A stretch of 64,000 nt of DNA from Vreelandella glaciei (GTDB lineage: Bacteria; Pseudomonadota; Gammaproteobacteria; Pseudomonadales; Halomonadaceae): contig NZ_JACCDE010000021.1 in NCBI RefSeq assembly GCF_013415125.1, positions 1 to 64,000 of the forward strand. Reading direction: 5' to 3'. Position numbers and translations under genes: made by a program. Below are positions 47,331 to 63,603 of this stretch, in pieces. Below the pieces are notes generated by a model. It was not told where the DNA came from and did no database searches. It saw only the letters and a list, made by a program, of their open reading frames with translations. The stretch's first letter is position 1, and every line of letters begins with the position of its first letter.

Positions 47331-47348
47331 TGTAAGACATCTCTTACA
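47331..47348 (-). promoter_or_regulatory. GacA/UvrY upstream activating box
   Basis: TGTAAG-ACATCT-CTTACA is a perfect match to the 18-bp palindrome TGTAAG-N6-CTTACA bound by the response regulator GacA upstream of rsmY and rsmZ. It lies 45 bp past the eno stop and about 180 bp upstream of the small RNA start. The DNA between is AT-rich, as in rsmZ promoters that need DNA bending. A further half-site-like TTACTTACA lies at 47361-47369. Confidence 0.85.
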
Positions 47349-47392
47349 AAATCTTGAGATATTACTTACAAACCTCGCTCAATATTGGCACT

Positions 47393-48703
<1,311 letters not shown>

Positions 48704-48763
48704 TCAGATAAAATTATTAATATAACGCCCTAATCAGCAAAACACGGCCTATCAAGCCACACG

Positions 48764-51304
<2,541 letters not shown>

Positions 51305-51431
51305 TCAGAAGGCACGGCAGAAAGCCACGCCAGGATGGGTCGACAGACTAGCAGATTACGACCTAAGGCTCAATTTGAACTGAGCAGTCAAAACCTACTT
51401 AACCTAATCACTCTTGTGCAACCGCCCCAGC

Positions 51432-51516
51432 GATAGGTCTACGCGAGGGCGCTGTGAACCCTTCCCTGGGCGCTACTTTCGCCATCCCTGGCGAAAGACC
51501 CTCGCTACGACCTATC
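51432..51516. repeat. Palindromic element between gltD and pyrG
   Basis: The outer arms GATAGGTCTACGCGAGGG (51432-51449) and CCCTCGCTACGACCTATC (51499-51516) are complementary with a few mismatches. The inner hairpin CTTTCGCCA/TGGCGAAAG (51476-51484 and 51489-51497) is perfect with a TCCC loop. A short sequence, TCCCTGG, recurs three times (near 51463, 51486 and 51515). The design resembles a dispersed intergenic palindrome rather than a terminator, although it would fold in either transcript. Confidence 0.65.
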
Positions 51517-51546
51517 CCTGGAGCTGCTCTATGCATCAGGCGTGCT

Positions 51547-53001
<1,455 letters not shown>

Positions 53002-56000
53002 TTATTGCGGCTGACGCCGAGACTGATCCAGCAAACTACCTAAGCTTGCCGCTTTTGGCTTCACCAGCCAGAAGTGGCGCGCATAGTCGCTGAAGTCTTC
53101 CAAAATAGCCGCCCCGCGCGCGGAACCCGTCGCGGCCACATAGGCTTCGATCATTTCACGCAGGTGACGACGATACGCCTCCATGGCCTCTGTGTTGACA
53201 CGATGAATCTCGACCAGCTCGTGGTTGTACTTGTCCACGAAGGTGCGTTCCTCATCCAACACATAGGCAAACCCACCGGTCATCCCCGCGCCGAAGTTCA
53301 CGCCGGTTTCGCCAAGTACGCAGACCAAGCCGCCGGTCATATATTCGCAGCAGTGGTCGCCTGCGCCTTCAATGACTGCAGAAGCACCGGAATTACGCAC
53401 CCCGAAGCGCTCACCCGCCGTACCGGCTGCAAACAATGTACCGCCGGTGGCCCCGTACAGGCAGGTATTACCGATAATCGCCGTTTTATGGCTCTCAAAC
53501 TGGCTGACTTTGGGCGGCACAATCACAATACTGCCACCGTTCATGCCCTTGCCGACGTAATCGTTGGCGTCGCCTTCGAGATACAAATTCAAGCCACGCG
53601 CATTCCACACCCCAAAGCTCTGGCCTGCTACGCCAGTAAAGCGAGCGGTGATCGGTGCCGTTTCCAGGCCCTCTTCGCCATAGCGCTTGGCAATCGCGCC
53701 AGAGGTTAGCGCTGCCACACTGCGGTCACAGTTGGTGATGGTGAAATCGAACTCACCGCCCGAGCGATTTTCAATGGCGTCTTTCAGCGCTGCCAGCACT
53801 TCCTGGTTTTTAGCACCGGGGTCGTGCGGCACGTTACGGCTGACCTTACAGAACTGCGGTGCATCTTTAGGCACAAAGTCATTCGCTAGCAGCGGCGTCA
53901 GATCAAGCTTACGCTGGGAAGCCGTGTTGCCTTCCAACACTTCAAGCAAATCGGTACGCCCGATTAGATCGGTCAGCTTGCGCACACCCAATACCGCCAT
54001 CAGCTCACGCACTTCTTCGGCAATAAAGCGGAAGTAGTTTTTAACCATATCAACGGTGCCACGGAAATGCTCGCCCCGCAGGAAATCATCCTGAGTGGCG
54101 ACACCGGTGGCGCAGTTGTTGAGGTGACAAATACGCAGGTACTTGCAACCCAACGCGACCATCGGCGCAGTGCCAAAACCAAAGCTCTCAGCACCCAGAA
54201 TCGCGGCTTTAACCACATCCAGGCCGGTTTTCAGGCCGCCGTCGGTCTGCAGGCGAATTTTGTCGCGCAGGCCGTTGATACGTAGCGCTTGATGCACTTC
54301 AGGAAGCCCCAGCTCCCAAGGAGAACCGGCATGTTTGATCGAGGTCAGCGGGCTGGCCGCCGTGCCGCCATCGTAGCCGGACACGGTAATCAAATCCGCG
54401 TAGGCCTTGGCCACCCCGGTGGCGATCGTGCCGATCCCCGGTTCCGATACCAGCTTCACCGACACCTGGGCATCCGGATTGACCTGTTTGAGGTCAAAAA
54501 TCAGCTGGGCCAAATCTTCGATAGAATAAATATCGTGGTGCGGCGGCGGTGAAATCAGCGTGACGCCGGGTACCGCGTAGCGCAGCCGGGCAATCAGTTC
54601 GTTCACTTTGCCGCCAGGCAGCTGCCCGCCCTCACCGGGTTTGGCGCCCTGGGCGACCTTGATCTGCAGTACTTCTGCGTTGACCAGATAATGGGGCGTC
54701 ACGCCAAAACGGCCGGAGGCGATCTGCTTGATTTTCGAGCTACGGATAGTGCCGTAGCGCGCCGGGTCTTCACCGCCTTCGCCAGAGTTGGAGCGGCCGC
54801 CCGCTTCGTTCATGGCCTGGGCCAGCGCTTCGTGAGCTTCCGGCGAGAGCGCGCCCAACGACATACCGGCGCTATCAAAGCGCGGCAGCAGCTCTTCAAC
54901 CGGCTCTACTTCCTCCAGCGCAATCGGCGTTTCTGCCGGCTTGAGCTTGAGCAAGTCACGAATGGTGGCCACCGGACGCTCGTTCACCAGCTGGGCAAAC
55001 TTCTTCCACTTAGTATAGCTGCCTTCCTGAACCGCCGCCTGCAGCGACATCACTACATCGGGGTTATAGGCGTGGTACTCGTGGCCGTGGACATACTTGA
55101 ACATGCCGCCCTGGGAGATACCTTTACGCGGAATCCAGGCATCTTTCGCCAGCAGCGCCTGCTGCATCTGCAGCTCGGCAAAACCGGCGCCTTGGATGCG
55201 CGACGCCATACCGACAAAGCACAGATCCATTACTTCGTCCGCCAAACCCACGGCTTCAAACAGCATTGAGCCGCGGTAGGAGGCCAGCGTCGAGATACCC
55301 ATTTTAGACAGGATCTTGAACAGGCCTTTCTGCAGACCTTTACGGTAATTCTCGCGGCCATCGGCAGGGTTACCGGTTAGCTCGCCGGTACGGTGCATAT
55401 CCGCCATGACCTGATAAGCGAGCCACGGATAAACCGCCGTGGCACCCACGCCAAACAGCACTGCCATTTGATGAGCATCGCGGGCGTAGCCGGTTTCCAC
55501 CACGATATTGGCGTTGGGACGCAGCGCCAAACGGCCTAAGTGAGAGTGCACGGCACCCACGGCCAGGGCGGCCTGTATGGGAATCAGCCCTTTCGCCAGC
55601 TCGGCATCGGTGAGTACCAGAATGACTTTACCAGCGCGCACCTGTGCTTCGGCCTCTTCACATAGTGCCTTGAGCGCTTGATGAAGGCTCTGCTGTTCAG
55701 GATCGTAACCCAACGACAGTGTATAGCTGGCAAACGCCGGATCATCCTGGCTCACCAGCGCGGTAAATTTACGCGGCGATAGCACCGGCGTGGTCAAGAT
55801 CAAGCGGTGAGCGTGCTCAGGCGTCGCTTTAAAGACGTTGAGCTCCGCGCCACAGCAGGTTTCCAGCGACATCACGATCGCTTCGCGCAGCGGGTCGATG
55901 GGCGGGTTGGTGACCTGGGCAAACTTCTGACGGAAGAAATCCGTCAGCAGGCGCGGACGACTGGAGAGCACCGCCATCGGTGTATCGTCGCCCATAGAGC

Positions 56001-57444
56001 CAACGGCTTCCTGACCACTTTCCGCCAGCGGACGCAGCACCTGGTCGCGCTCTTCAAAGCTCACTTGGAACAGTTTCTGCTGAACGTTGAGCGAATCGGT
56101 ATCCATGCTCTGGAAACGCGCAAGCTCAGTTAGCGCCGACTCTAAATAATTGGCTTCCTGCTTTAACCAACGCTTATAAGGGTAGGCGGATTTCAGGCGC
56201 TCATCGATATCGGTGGTATGCAGCACTTCGCCGGTCTGGGTGTCTACGGCAAGCATTTGACCGGGGCCAACACGGCCTTTGGCCACCACGTCTTCCGGCT
56301 TATAGCCGTAGGTGCCCGTTTCCGATGCCAGCGTGATATAACCGTTTTTAGTAATCACCCAGCGCGCCGGGCGCAGGCCGTTACGGTCCAGCATACACAC
56401 CGCTTGGCGACCGTCGGTCATCACTACGCCCGCCGGACCGTCCCACGGCTCCATGTGCATGGAATTGTATTCGTAGAAAGCACGCAGTTCAGCGTCCATG
56501 GTTTCTACGTTCTGCCAGGCGGGCGGCACCATCATACGTACCGCGCGGTGCAGTTCCATGCCACCGGTCAGCAATACTTCCAGCATGTTATCCATACTGG
56601 AGGAGTCAGAGCCGGTGGTATTAACGATCTCGTCCAGCTCGGCGATATCCGGCAGGCGATCGTTAACGAAGTTGGCTTTACGCGAGTTCGCCCAGCCGCG
56701 ATTGGCTTCAATCGTATTGATCTCACCATTGTGCGCCAACAGGCGAAACGGCTGTGCCAGTGGCCAACGCGGCGCGGTATTGGTCGAGAAGCGCTGGTGG
56801 AAAACGCAAATGGCAGTTTCCAGGCGCGGGTCATTCAAGTCGTGATAAAAGGCCGGCAGATCTTCCGGCATCACCAGGCCTTTATAGGAGATGACTTCTG
56901 ACGATAGCGAGGCAACATAGAAGTCTTCTTCGTCGCGCAGCGCCTGCTCGGCGCGGCGACGAGCCATAAAGAGGTCAACATCGAAGTGCTCACCCAGGCC
57001 CGGCTGTACAAAAAGCTGACGAATACGCGGCAGGCAGTCCAGCGCCATGGGGCCACAAACGCTGGGGTCGGTAGGCACATCGCGCCAGCCCAATACGTTG
57101 AGGCCGCGCGCTTCAAGCTCACGCGTTAAGGTATCGCGGGCATTTGCTTCACGGGCGTCATCGTTGGGCAGAAACACCACGCCCACGGCAAAGCGTTCGC
57201 CAAGCTCAGCATCAAACGCCTCTTTGGCCAGCGCCTGCATAAAGGGAGTGGGCATTTTAAGTAGCAAGCCACAACCGTCGCCGGTCTTTCCGTCGGCAGC
57301 GATACCACCCCGGTGGGTCATACAGGTCAGTGATTCAATGGCAGTTTTCAGCAAATCGTGGCTAGCCTGGCCTTCCATATGGGCAATCAGGCCAAAACCA
57401 CAGTTATCGCGAAACTCGCCAGGCTGGTGAAGACCTCTATTCAT
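53002..57444 (-). CDS. gltB: Glutamate synthase large subunit
   Basis: 1480 residues from [18 protein letters not shown], with GAGG 7 bp before the ATG; the frame is open 7 codons further. The class II amidotransferase nucleophile is the cysteine in DNCGFG (Cys15), implying a short 14-residue propeptide. Central and FMN-binding domains follow ([31 protein letters not shown] with 3Fe-4S cysteines), then the C-terminal beta-helix with glycine-rich repeats. It makes two glutamates from glutamine and 2-oxoglutarate. Confidence 0.97.
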   Translation of the reverse strand: MNRGLHQPGEFRDNCGFGLIAHMEGQASHDLLKTAIESLTCMTHRGGIAADGKTGDGCGLLLKMPTPFMQALAKEAFDAELGERFAVGVVFLPNDDAREANARDTLTRELEARGLNVLGWRDVPTDPSVCGPMALDCLPRIRQLFVQPGLGEHFDVDLFMARRRAEQALRDEEDFYVASLSSEVISYKGLVMPEDLPAFYHDLNDPRLETAICVFHQRFSTNTAPRWPLAQPFRLLAHNGEINTIEANRGWANSRKANFVNDRLPDIAELDEIVNTTGSDSSSMDNMLEVLLTGGMELHRAVRMMVPPAWQNVETMDAELRAFYEYNSMHMEPWDGPAGVVMTDGRQAVCMLDRNGLRPARWVITKNGYITLASETGTYGYKPEDVVAKGRVGPGQMLAVDTQTGEVLHTTDIDERLKSAYPYKRWLKQEANYLESALTELARFQSMDTDSLNVQQKLFQVSFEERDQVLRPLAESGQEAVGSMGDDTPMAVLSSRPRLLTDFFRQKFAQVTNPPIDPLREAIVMSLETCCGAELNVFKATPEHAHRLILTTPVLSPRKFTALVSQDDPAFASYTLSLGYDPEQQSLHQALKALCEEAEAQVRAGKVILVLTDAELAKGLIPIQAALAVGAVHSHLGRLALRPNANIVVETGYARDAHQMAVLFGVGATAVYPWLAYQVMADMHRTGELTGNPADGRENYRKGLQKGLFKILSKMGISTLASYRGSMLFEAVGLADEVMDLCFVGMASRIQGAGFAELQMQQALLAKDAWIPRKGISQGGMFKYVHGHEYHAYNPDVVMSLQAAVQEGSYTKWKKFAQLVNERPVATIRDLLKLKPAETPIALEEVEPVEELLPRFDSAGMSLGALSPEAHEALAQAMNEAGGRSNSGEGGEDPARYGTIRSSKIKQIASGRFGVTPHYLVNAEVLQIKVAQGAKPGEGGQLPGGKVNELIARLRYAVPGVTLISPPPHHDIYSIEDLAQLIFDLKQVNPDAQVSVKLVSEPGIGTIATGVAKAYADLITVSGYDGGTAASPLTSIKHAGSPWELGLPEVHQALRINGLRDKIRLQTDGGLKTGLDVVKAAILGAESFGFGTAPMVALGCKYLRICHLNNCATGVATQDDFLRGEHFRGTVDMVKNYFRFIAEEVRELMAVLGVRKLTDLIGRTDLLEVLEGNTASQRKLDLTPLLANDFVPKDAPQFCKVSRNVPHDPGAKNQEVLAALKDAIENRSGGEFDFTITNCDRSVAALTSGAIAKRYGEEGLETAPITARFTGVAGQSFGVWNARGLNLYLEGDANDYVGKGMNGGSIVIVPPKVSQFESHKTAIIGNTCLYGATGGTLFAAGTAGERFGVRNSGASAVIEGAGDHCCEYMTGGLVCVLGETGVNFGAGMTGGFAYVLDEERTFVDKYNHELVEIHRVNTEAMEAYRRHLREMIEAYVAATGSARGAAILEDFSDYARHFWLVKPKAASLGSLLDQSRRQPQ

Positions 57445-57857
57445 GGGCGTGCCTCTACTAGTCAACGTATTTTTTTAGCAGCGTGCTTATGGTATAAAGG
57501 ACGGTTTTGCTTTTTTTATGATGCTTATAACCTGCCCAGAATGGGGTGTTTCCCACGTTCGCTGCCGCAAGAAAATGGCCGGTCAGCATAGCGATTAGCG
57601 CCCACGTTGCGCAATCGCTTGGTGCTTATAACGTTAGAGAAACTCTTTTCAAATCCTGTATTTGCACTCTCATTCAAGAAAAAAATACATATACTTCAAA
57701 CACTTGTAGCCAGTTAAAACGCTATTTTAACGCTCTTTATTTTCCATTAAACTTTAGTCTAAATAGCATGCAAATACCCATGCCGATAGTGCATAAGGCA
57801 TACGGATTATACAAAACAGCGTTCGACTAATCGTCTCACGGCGCAGCCAAGTGAATA
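57445..57857. other. gltB upstream region, no gene seen
   Basis: This stretch is AT-rich, especially 57,600-57,830, and should carry the gltBD promoter. A 94-codon plus-strand frame (57546-57830) has poor codon use for this genome, no ribosome site and no recognisable motif, so I do not call it. No clear operator palindrome is visible. Confidence 0.5.
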
Positions 57858-57907
57858 CAAAACCGCCCAGTGAAACCACTCTGCGTAAGGAGCGATCCAT
57901 TGGGCGG
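57858..57907 (-). terminator. Terminator of the pil-aroKB operon
   Basis: CCGCCCA (57863-57869) pairs with TGGGCGG (57901-57907), with an inner AGTG/CACT stem. On the minus strand it is followed by TTTTG. It lies about 100 bp beyond the aroB stop, past the 16-bp repeat array. Confidence 0.7.
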
Positions 57908-57920
57908 CTATAGCTGGCTA

Positions 57921-57998
57921 GGCTTTGAAATGACTGGGTTTAAACGGCCAGGTTTTGAAATGGCCAGATTTTGAAATGGCTAAGCTGCGAAAGGATTA
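57921..57998. repeat. Degenerate 16-bp tandem repeat array after aroB
   Basis: The units are GGCTTTGAAATGACTG (57921), GGTTTAAACGGCCA (57937, two bases short), GGTTTTGAAATGGCCA (57951), GATTTTGAAATGGCTA (57967) and AGCTGCGAAAGGATTA (57983). Three of them share TTTGAAATG. It lies between the aroB stop and its terminator, so it would be transcribed as the 3' end of the pil-aroKB message. Confidence 0.7.
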
Positions 57999-58007
57999 CG
58001 TGGCCAC

Positions 58008-59114
58008 TTAGCAGCGCGGGTAATCGTCCAGCAGGTTGCGGAGAACATCAACGGGCGTGGCATCGCTAACGCAGGCATCGCCCAGGGCGTTAAGCAGCAC
58101 TAAGCGCAGCCGCGAATCGATGTTTTTCTTGTCCAACCGCATACGGGCTAAAAAGTCATCGCTGGACATATTCGCCGGTGCCGCCAACGGCAGCTCGGCG
58201 CTCTCGATCACCGCCAGGCTACGTGCTAGCGCTGCGTCGTCGATCCAGCCCAAGCGCTGGGAAAGCGTTGCCGCCATGGCCATGCCCGCGCCCACTGCCT
58301 CCCCGTGTAGCCAGTTGCCGTAGCCCTGGTGCGCCTCAATGGCGTGGCCAAAGGTGTGGCCCAGGTTGAGCAGCGCACGCACGCCCTGCTCGGTTTCATC
58401 TTCGGCCACGATATCTGCTTTGATTTGGCAACTGCGCGCAATAGCGTCGGCGACTACTTCCGGCTCTACGTCGAGTAGCGCGGGCATATTGGCTTCCAGC
58501 CAGCTTAAAAACGCTTCATCACGGATAAAACCGTACTTGATAACCTCGGCAAGGCCAGCGGAAAGCTCACGGCGGGGCAGGCTCTTCAGCGTATCGATAT
58601 CCACCAGCACAGCCTTGGGCTGCCAGAAAGCGCCGATCATGTTTTTACCCAGCGGGTGATTGACGCCGGTCTTGCCCCCTACCGACGAATCCACCTGGGA
58701 AAGCAGCGTGGTGGGCACCTGGATAAACGCCACGCCGCGCTGATAGGAAGCGGCGGCATAGCCGACCATATCGCCAATCACCCCGCCCCCTAAGGCGATC
58801 AGGGTACAGCGGCGGTTAAAACCGGCCTCTAATAGCGCGTCCCAAATACGGCTGACCTGCTCAATGGTTTTGTACTGTTCGCCATCGGGCAGCACGACCG
58901 TGCGCACCTCTAAATGCTCCGGCAGGCTAGCGCAGAGTGTTTCCAGGTAGAGCGGCGCGATAGTCTCGTTAGTGACGACCATCACCTGGCTTCCCGCCAG
59001 ATAAGGCGTCAATGTATCGGTTTGACCGATCAGCCCGGAGCCAATATGAATCGGGTAGCTACGCTCATCTAAAGCAACCTGAAGTGTGCGTTGCGCGCTG
59101 GCGGTCGAGGTCAT
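58008..59114 (-). CDS. aroB: 3-dehydroquinate synthase
   Basis: 368 residues. The N-terminal NAD-binding half contains [12 protein letters not shown] and [21 protein letters not shown]. The metal and substrate residues lie in [33 protein letters not shown] and [11 protein letters not shown]. It converts DAHP to 3-dehydroquinate in the shikimate pathway. Its ATG overlaps the aroK stop by 4 bp. Confidence 0.98.
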   Translation of the reverse strand: MTSTASAQRTLQVALDERSYPIHIGSGLIGQTDTLTPYLAGSQVMVVTNETIAPLYLETLCASLPEHLEVRTVVLPDGEQYKTIEQVSRIWDALLEAGFNRRCTLIALGGGVIGDMVGYAAASYQRGVAFIQVPTTLLSQVDSSVGGKTGVNHPLGKNMIGAFWQPKAVLVDIDTLKSLPRRELSAGLAEVIKYGFIRDEAFLSWLEANMPALLDVEPEVVADAIARSCQIKADIVAEDETEQGVRALLNLGHTFGHAIEAHQGYGNWLHGEAVGAGMAMAATLSQRLGWIDDAALARSLAVIESAELPLAAPANMSSDDFLARMRLDKKNIDSRLRLVLLNALGDACVSDATPVDVLRNLLDDYPRC

Positions 59115-59698
59115 TGCGATACCTTATTATGGTTAAGCGGTCCAGCCGAATGAGGCGAAGAGGAGGGCTCAAGTGGATCCACCAGCCGATGCACCCGGCG
59201 CAGTATCTCATTGACCACCGCTCGCGGGCTGCGCCGGTCGGTGCGCACAGCAATATCTGAAGTGGCACGATAGAGCGGGTCGCGCTGAGCAAACATGTCG
59301 TTTAGCACTTGTTCGCGGTTAGCGCACTGTAGCAACGGCCGATTGCGATCTTTCGCCGTCCTCTTTAGCTGCTGGTCGACGGTGGTCAACAGATACACCA
59401 CCGTGCCGCGCTCGCGCAGTGCGCGGCGATTCTCTTCGCGCAGCACCGCACCGCCGCCGGTAGCGACAACCACGGGGGAGAGACGGGTTAACTCATCAAT
59501 CATATGGATTTCGCGCAGCCGAAAGCCCTGTTCGCCTTCAACATCGAAAATCCACGGAATATCCGCTCCGCAGCGGTCTTGAATGGCGTGGTCACTGTCG
59601 TAAAACGGACGCGCGAGCTCTGCCGCCAACAGGCGACCGATGGTGCTTTTGCCAGCCCCCATGGGGCCTATAAGAAATAAATTGGGTAAATCTTGCAT
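59111..59698 (-). CDS. aroK: Shikimate kinase
   Basis: 195 residues. Walker A is GPMGAGKS (11-18), the shikimate-binding [11 protein letters not shown] (about 34-44) has the DxD motif, and the second glycine loop is [14 protein letters not shown]. The lid contains RNRPLL. It phosphorylates shikimate at the 3-hydroxyl. The start shares one base with the pilQ stop (TGATG), joining the pil and aro genes into one operon, as in other gammaproteobacteria. Confidence 0.97.
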   Translation of the reverse strand: MQDLPNLFLIGPMGAGKSTIGRLLAAELARPFYDSDHAIQDRCGADIPWIFDVEGEQGFRLREIHMIDELTRLSPVVVATGGGAVLREENRRALRERGTVVYLLTTVDQQLKRTAKDRNRPLLQCANREQVLNDMFAQRDPLYRATSDIAVRTDRRSPRAVVNEILRRVHRLVDPLEPSSSPHSAGPLNHNKVSQ

Positions 59699-61782
59699 CA
59701 GCGAACCGTTAAGCCATCGTCTAGGAGTCGTGGAGTAATAAAGACTAACAACTCTACCTTTTCATTGCTCTCTTCGGTATAGCGAAACAGTCTACCCAGG
59801 AAAGGAATATCACCCAAAAGCGGTGTTTTGGCGATTTGGCGCAGCTCTTCCGTAGTCAAAATACCGCCTAACACCACCGTTTGGCCGTTATCGACGAGCA
59901 CCTGGGTCTCGATCTGATTGGTATCAATCGGCGGTTCACCGTCAAACTCTGATTCACGGAAGCTATCATTTTTGATGACCAGATCCATAATAATGCGGTT
60001 ATCTGGGGTAATCTGCGGGGTGACTTCCAACGACAACTCGGCCTCTTTGAACTCGGTATCAGGATTGTCGTTGCCATCCACACTCTGGAAAGCACGCTCT
60101 TCACCCTGGCTGATGCGGGCAGTACGCTGGTTGGCGGTAATAATACGGGGCTGAGAAATAGTTTGGCTTTTCCCTTCGCTTTCCAGCGCACGAAGCTCCA
60201 AATCCAACAAGATATCGCCGGCTAAATAACCAAAGCTAAAGCCGGCTCCCGTCCCTGATGAGGCGCCTAAATCAACGGTTAGGCCGCCCTGCGCTCGATT
60301 AATGCCATCGGGGTTGATATCGCGCCGGCTGTAGGTACCGTCCTCCCCCTCTTGAAAGCCGCGGGTGCTCGACATGCCCCAGTTAATGCCTAGCTCACGG
60401 GAAGCGGTGTCCCTTGCAATGACAATGCGCGCCTCAATCTGTACCTGCCGAACAGCCACGTCCAGGCGGTCAATGGTGCGGGTAATATCGCGCACCTGAT
60501 CGGCCGTATCCTGCACCAGCAGCGTATTGGTGCGGTTATCAATACTGACACGGCCGCGCTCGGTGAGCAGCCCAAAACCATCGCCGTCACCGCCACGCAG
60601 TAGCTGGGCCAAATCCTCGGCTCGGGCATACTTGATCTCGATAAACTCGGTGACTAGTGGCGATAGCGTCTCACGCTGGTTACGCGCCTCTAGCTCCTGG
60701 CGCTCTAAATCAGCCAGCTCACTGGCGGGCGCCACGACAATTACATTGCCCTGTTCGCGGCTCGATAACCCCTGGCTTTGCAGAATCAGCGCGAGCGCCT
60801 GATCCCAAGGGACATCGTTTAAGTTGAGCGTCACGCGGCCGGTGACGCTGTCACTGGCAACCAAGTTCAACCCGGTAAATTCAGCCAGCGTCGCTAGCAC
60901 TGAACGCACTTCGATATCCTGGAAATTAAGGCTCAAGCGTTCGCCATTGAAGCGCTCGCCTGTTGCCTGAGAGGGCTGTGACTCCTGACTGGCGGGTTGC
61001 ACTTCCACCGTCAGCGTGCGGCCACTCTGCGAAGAGATCATCGCATAAGCACCCTGGGTGGCGATGGATAACTGGGTGTCGCCCTGGTTGGCACGGGGCG
61101 TAATCCGGGTGATCGGCGTAGCAAAGTCGGTGACATCGTAGACCTGATTAAGCGAATCCGGAATCGCCACATCGCGCAGGTCAACCAGCACTTGGTCAGG
61201 GCCACCTTCTCGGACGTTCGCCTCAACCCCTTCGCGGTCAAAGGTAACCAACAAGCGACCAGCACCATCGGTACCGCGACGGAAATCGATATTTTCAATT
61301 TGTGGCCCTTCGTCGGTTTCTAGCCCCGCCGAAGAAACACTGGCTGAGGGAGTGGGCGAAGGATTAAGCGATGCGGTCGGCGCGGGGGTAGCGCCAGATG
61401 CAAAGGTAATACGTAGCCGACCTTCCTGCACGCTGGTCGTAAATGCCTGCGGTTCGCTGAGATTGACCACCAAGCGCGTGCGGCCATTGCCCTCAAGGGC
61501 GGTAATTTGTTCGACGCCGTGGCTATTAATGCTCAAGCGTCGGGTGGCGAGCCCACTTTGGGTGCCGGCCAAATCAAACGTGACACGCGGCGGTGATTCC
61601 AAACGGTAGCTGCGCAGTTCGGGCACGCCACCAGAGAAGCTAAGATCAACGTTGGCGCCACCATTGTCGGCGGGCTGCACGTCAATATCCGTCAGCACCG
61701 ATGCTACTGCCAATGAAGGCAACAGTGAAAGTAGTGCAACCATGGCCATTAAAAGAGTGATTCGCCAAGCTGTAACTGCCAT
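59698..61782 (-). CDS. pilQ: Type IV pilus secretin PilQ
   Basis: 694 residues with a signal peptide ([18 protein letters not shown], about 10-27). One or two AMIN domains (about 40-260) bind peptidoglycan, then an STN/N0 domain ([22 protein letters not shown]), an N1 domain and the C-terminal secretin ([31 protein letters not shown]). It forms the outer-membrane ring through which the pilus passes. It is shorter in the linker than P. aeruginosa PilQ (714). Confidence 0.96.
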   Translation of the reverse strand: MAVTAWRITLLMAMVALLSLLPSLAVASVLTDIDVQPADNGGANVDLSFSGGVPELRSYRLESPPRVTFDLAGTQSGLATRRLSINSHGVEQITALEGNGRTRLVVNLSEPQAFTTSVQEGRLRITFASGATPAPTASLNPSPTPSASVSSAGLETDEGPQIENIDFRRGTDGAGRLLVTFDREGVEANVREGGPDQVLVDLRDVAIPDSLNQVYDVTDFATPITRITPRANQGDTQLSIATQGAYAMISSQSGRTLTVEVQPASQESQPSQATGERFNGERLSLNFQDIEVRSVLATLAEFTGLNLVASDSVTGRVTLNLNDVPWDQALALILQSQGLSSREQGNVIVVAPASELADLERQELEARNQRETLSPLVTEFIEIKYARAEDLAQLLRGGDGDGFGLLTERGRVSIDNRTNTLLVQDTADQVRDITRTIDRLDVAVRQVQIEARIVIARDTASRELGINWGMSSTRGFQEGEDGTYSRRDINPDGINRAQGGLTVDLGASSGTGAGFSFGYLAGDILLDLELRALESEGKSQTISQPRIITANQRTARISQGEERAFQSVDGNDNPDTEFKEAELSLEVTPQITPDNRIIMDLVIKNDSFRESEFDGEPPIDTNQIETQVLVDNGQTVVLGGILTTEELRQIAKTPLLGDIPFLGRLFRYTEESNEKVELLVFITPRLLDDGLTVR

Positions 61783-61796
61783 GAGCTAATATCCGT

Positions 61797-62333
61797 TTAC
61801 TCGTTGTTTTCGTTGATAGCAAGCGACACTTGCCGCTCTTGCCAACCTTCGCGCTGGGTAAAGACACGCTCGGTAACACGAATTTCTTGAGCGCTTATCT
61901 GGGCAATGCGTCCATAGTCGGTGCCCATATAGTTGCCCTCTTTCACGCTGGTCACATTACCATCTGGAGAGGCAATCATTGCGACTTGCCGCCCCGCCAT
62001 ACGCATCGTACCGACCAAACGCAGTTCTTGCAGAGAAAAGCGTTCTAGTGGCTCTGGTATGCGCTGCTGGTCAGGCGCAAGCGCGCCCTCACTACGATCA
62101 GCATCATCCTGAGCAATGGCATCTGGCGGTAAAAAGGGGCTGCGGTCTTCGCTATATAGATAAGCCAAGGTACGGCTTTCAGGTAGCGCAACCGCAATGA
62201 CCGGCGGCTGACCACCCGGCGACTGACGAATATCGGCCAACGTACTTTCAAGCTGAGTTAACTCTGCATCCGCACAGCCCGTGAGCAACCCCATACTAAC
62301 CATCATTCCCATGAGCTTTACTGTACGCGTCAT
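61797..62333 (-). CDS. pilP: Type IV pilus assembly lipoprotein PilP
   Basis: 178 residues with a lipoprotein signal whose lipobox is LLTGC (Cys20). A disordered region is followed by the beta-sandwich domain (RFSLQELRLVGTMRMAGRQVAMI, EGNYMGTDYGRI) that contacts the PilQ N0 domain. It links the inner-membrane PilMNO complex to the secretin. It overlaps pilO by 4 bp and lies 14 bp before pilQ. Confidence 0.94.
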   Translation of the reverse strand: MTRTVKLMGMMVSMGLLTGCADAELTQLESTLADIRQSPGGQPPVIAVALPESRTLAYLYSEDRSPFLPPDAIAQDDADRSEGALAPDQQRIPEPLERFSLQELRLVGTMRMAGRQVAMIASPDGNVTSVKEGNYMGTDYGRIAQISAQEIRVTERVFTQREGWQERQVSLAINENNE

Positions 62334-62989
62334 AGTGGCTCCACCCCGTCAGTTGGGGGTTGGTCGCCCGGTTCCAGGTAACGATAAGTGCGGGCCAGTA
62401 GCGAAAGGCGCAGCGTGTCGCCACGCTCTTCTACCGGCTCCAAGGTAAAATCGTGCTGAGTCACCATGCGAGGTAACGACGCGATATCAGCACTAAAGCG
62501 CGCCAACTGGTGATAATCACCGCGTACCTGTATATCCAGCGGCTGCTCGACATAGTGGGCCTGGGTTAGCGTTGGACGTAGCCGAATCGTTTCAATGGTG
62601 AGACGGTTGTCAATGGCGGCATCGCTAATGCTATCGAGCAGAGAAGGGATCTCCGCATCGGTGGGCAGCATTGTGCGCAAACGCGCTATTTGCCCTTCCA
62701 AGGTCGCTAGCTGTTCGCGCATTTCCGGTAAAAAGGCGGCTTCCGAGGCTTTACTGCGGTATTCGCTTAGCAGCCCCACCTCTTCACGCTGCGCCTCCTT
62801 AAAGGATTCCCGCTGCTCGCTCACAACGAACCACAGCATGACACTCAATGTTGCCAGCAGAGCCAAACAACAGCTCAACACTTTTAGCAGCAATGGCCAT
62901 CCACCGGCTTCCTTAATATCTAGATCGCGCCAATCGACATCGCGAAGGCGCTGCCACTCGATAGCCCACTGCTCGCGATTAAGGCTCAT
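62330..62989 (-). CDS. pilO: Type IV pilus alignment protein PilO
   Basis: 219 residues: a short cytoplasmic N-terminus, one membrane helix (about 33-52, LLKVLSCCLALLATLSVMLW), a coiled coil (about 55-105) and a ferredoxin-like periplasmic domain (IQVRGDYHQLARFSADIASLPRMV). It pairs with PilN. The opening WQRLRDVDWRDLDIKEAGGWP is typical of Pseudomonas-type PilO. Confidence 0.94.
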   Translation of the reverse strand: MSLNREQWAIEWQRLRDVDWRDLDIKEAGGWPLLLKVLSCCLALLATLSVMLWFVVSEQRESFKEAQREEVGLLSEYRSKASEAAFLPEMREQLATLEGQIARLRTMLPTDAEIPSLLDSISDAAIDNRLTIETIRLRPTLTQAHYVEQPLDIQVRGDYHQLARFSADIASLPRMVTQHDFTLEPVEERGDTLRLSLLARTYRYLEPGDQPPTDGVEPL

Positions 62990-63603
62990 GACGAACCCTC
63001 TTCTTCCTCATCCTGTTCTGCCACATCCTGCTCTTCCACATCTTTAGCAACACCTTGCGGCACCGCTACCGTGGTCTGCTCCACGTCAAAACGAAACACG
63101 CGACCAGCGCCGTTCTGTTCGCTCTCCACCGCCGACAGCGAAGGCACTCCCAACCCTGGCAGCGCTGCAATACGGCGCAACTGCTCAGAGACCTGCCGTT
63201 CGCTGCCGGCCACCGCAGTGACACTGACTTGAGCGCCGTTTTTCGCTAATCGTTGATAAATAACGCCGTTAGCCACGCTGTTAGCCACGTCATTCAACAG
63301 CTGCACAGTGTCTGCTTGCTCACTCTGTAACGTCTGAAACACCGCAATCTGCTCACCTAGGCGTTCGGCATCACTGGCGTAGCGTGACACGCCCGCGATA
63401 TCCGCACTAAGGCGTTCAATATGGTCACTCACATAGGCATTGCGCTGCTGCTGGGCCGCCAATTTAAGCTGGTAATAATGGGAGATCAGCAACCCCAGCG
63501 CGACGCCCAGTATCAGCATACCGGCCAAGACAACATAAAATTTGCGGGTATTTCGCTCACGCTGCGCTTCCCGCCAGGGCAGCAGGTTAATGTTCATGCT
63601 CAT
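62986..63603 (-). CDS. pilN: Type IV pilus protein PilN
   Basis: 205 residues. The N-terminal INLLPWREAQRE is the conserved PilM-binding motif, followed by a membrane helix (about 26-45), a coiled coil and a ferredoxin-like domain. The C-terminal 25 residues are very acidic (DVEEQDVAEQDEEEEGSS), an extension that fits a halophile. It overlaps pilM and pilO by 4 bp each. Confidence 0.95.
   Translation of the reverse strand: MSMNINLLPWREAQRERNTRKFYVVLAGMLILGVALGLLISHYYQLKLAAQQQRNAYVSDHIERLSADIAGVSRYASDAERLGEQIAVFQTLQSEQADTVQLLNDVANSVANGVIYQRLAKNGAQVSVTAVAGSERQVSEQLRRIAALPGLGVPSLSAVESEQNGAGRVFRFDVEQTTVAVPQGVAKDVEEQDVAEQDEEEEGSS

Noticed and set aside
57546..57830. 94-codon plus-strand frame upstream of gltB
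   Set aside because: It begins inside the probable gltB promoter region, has atypical codon use and shows no motif or ribosome site.
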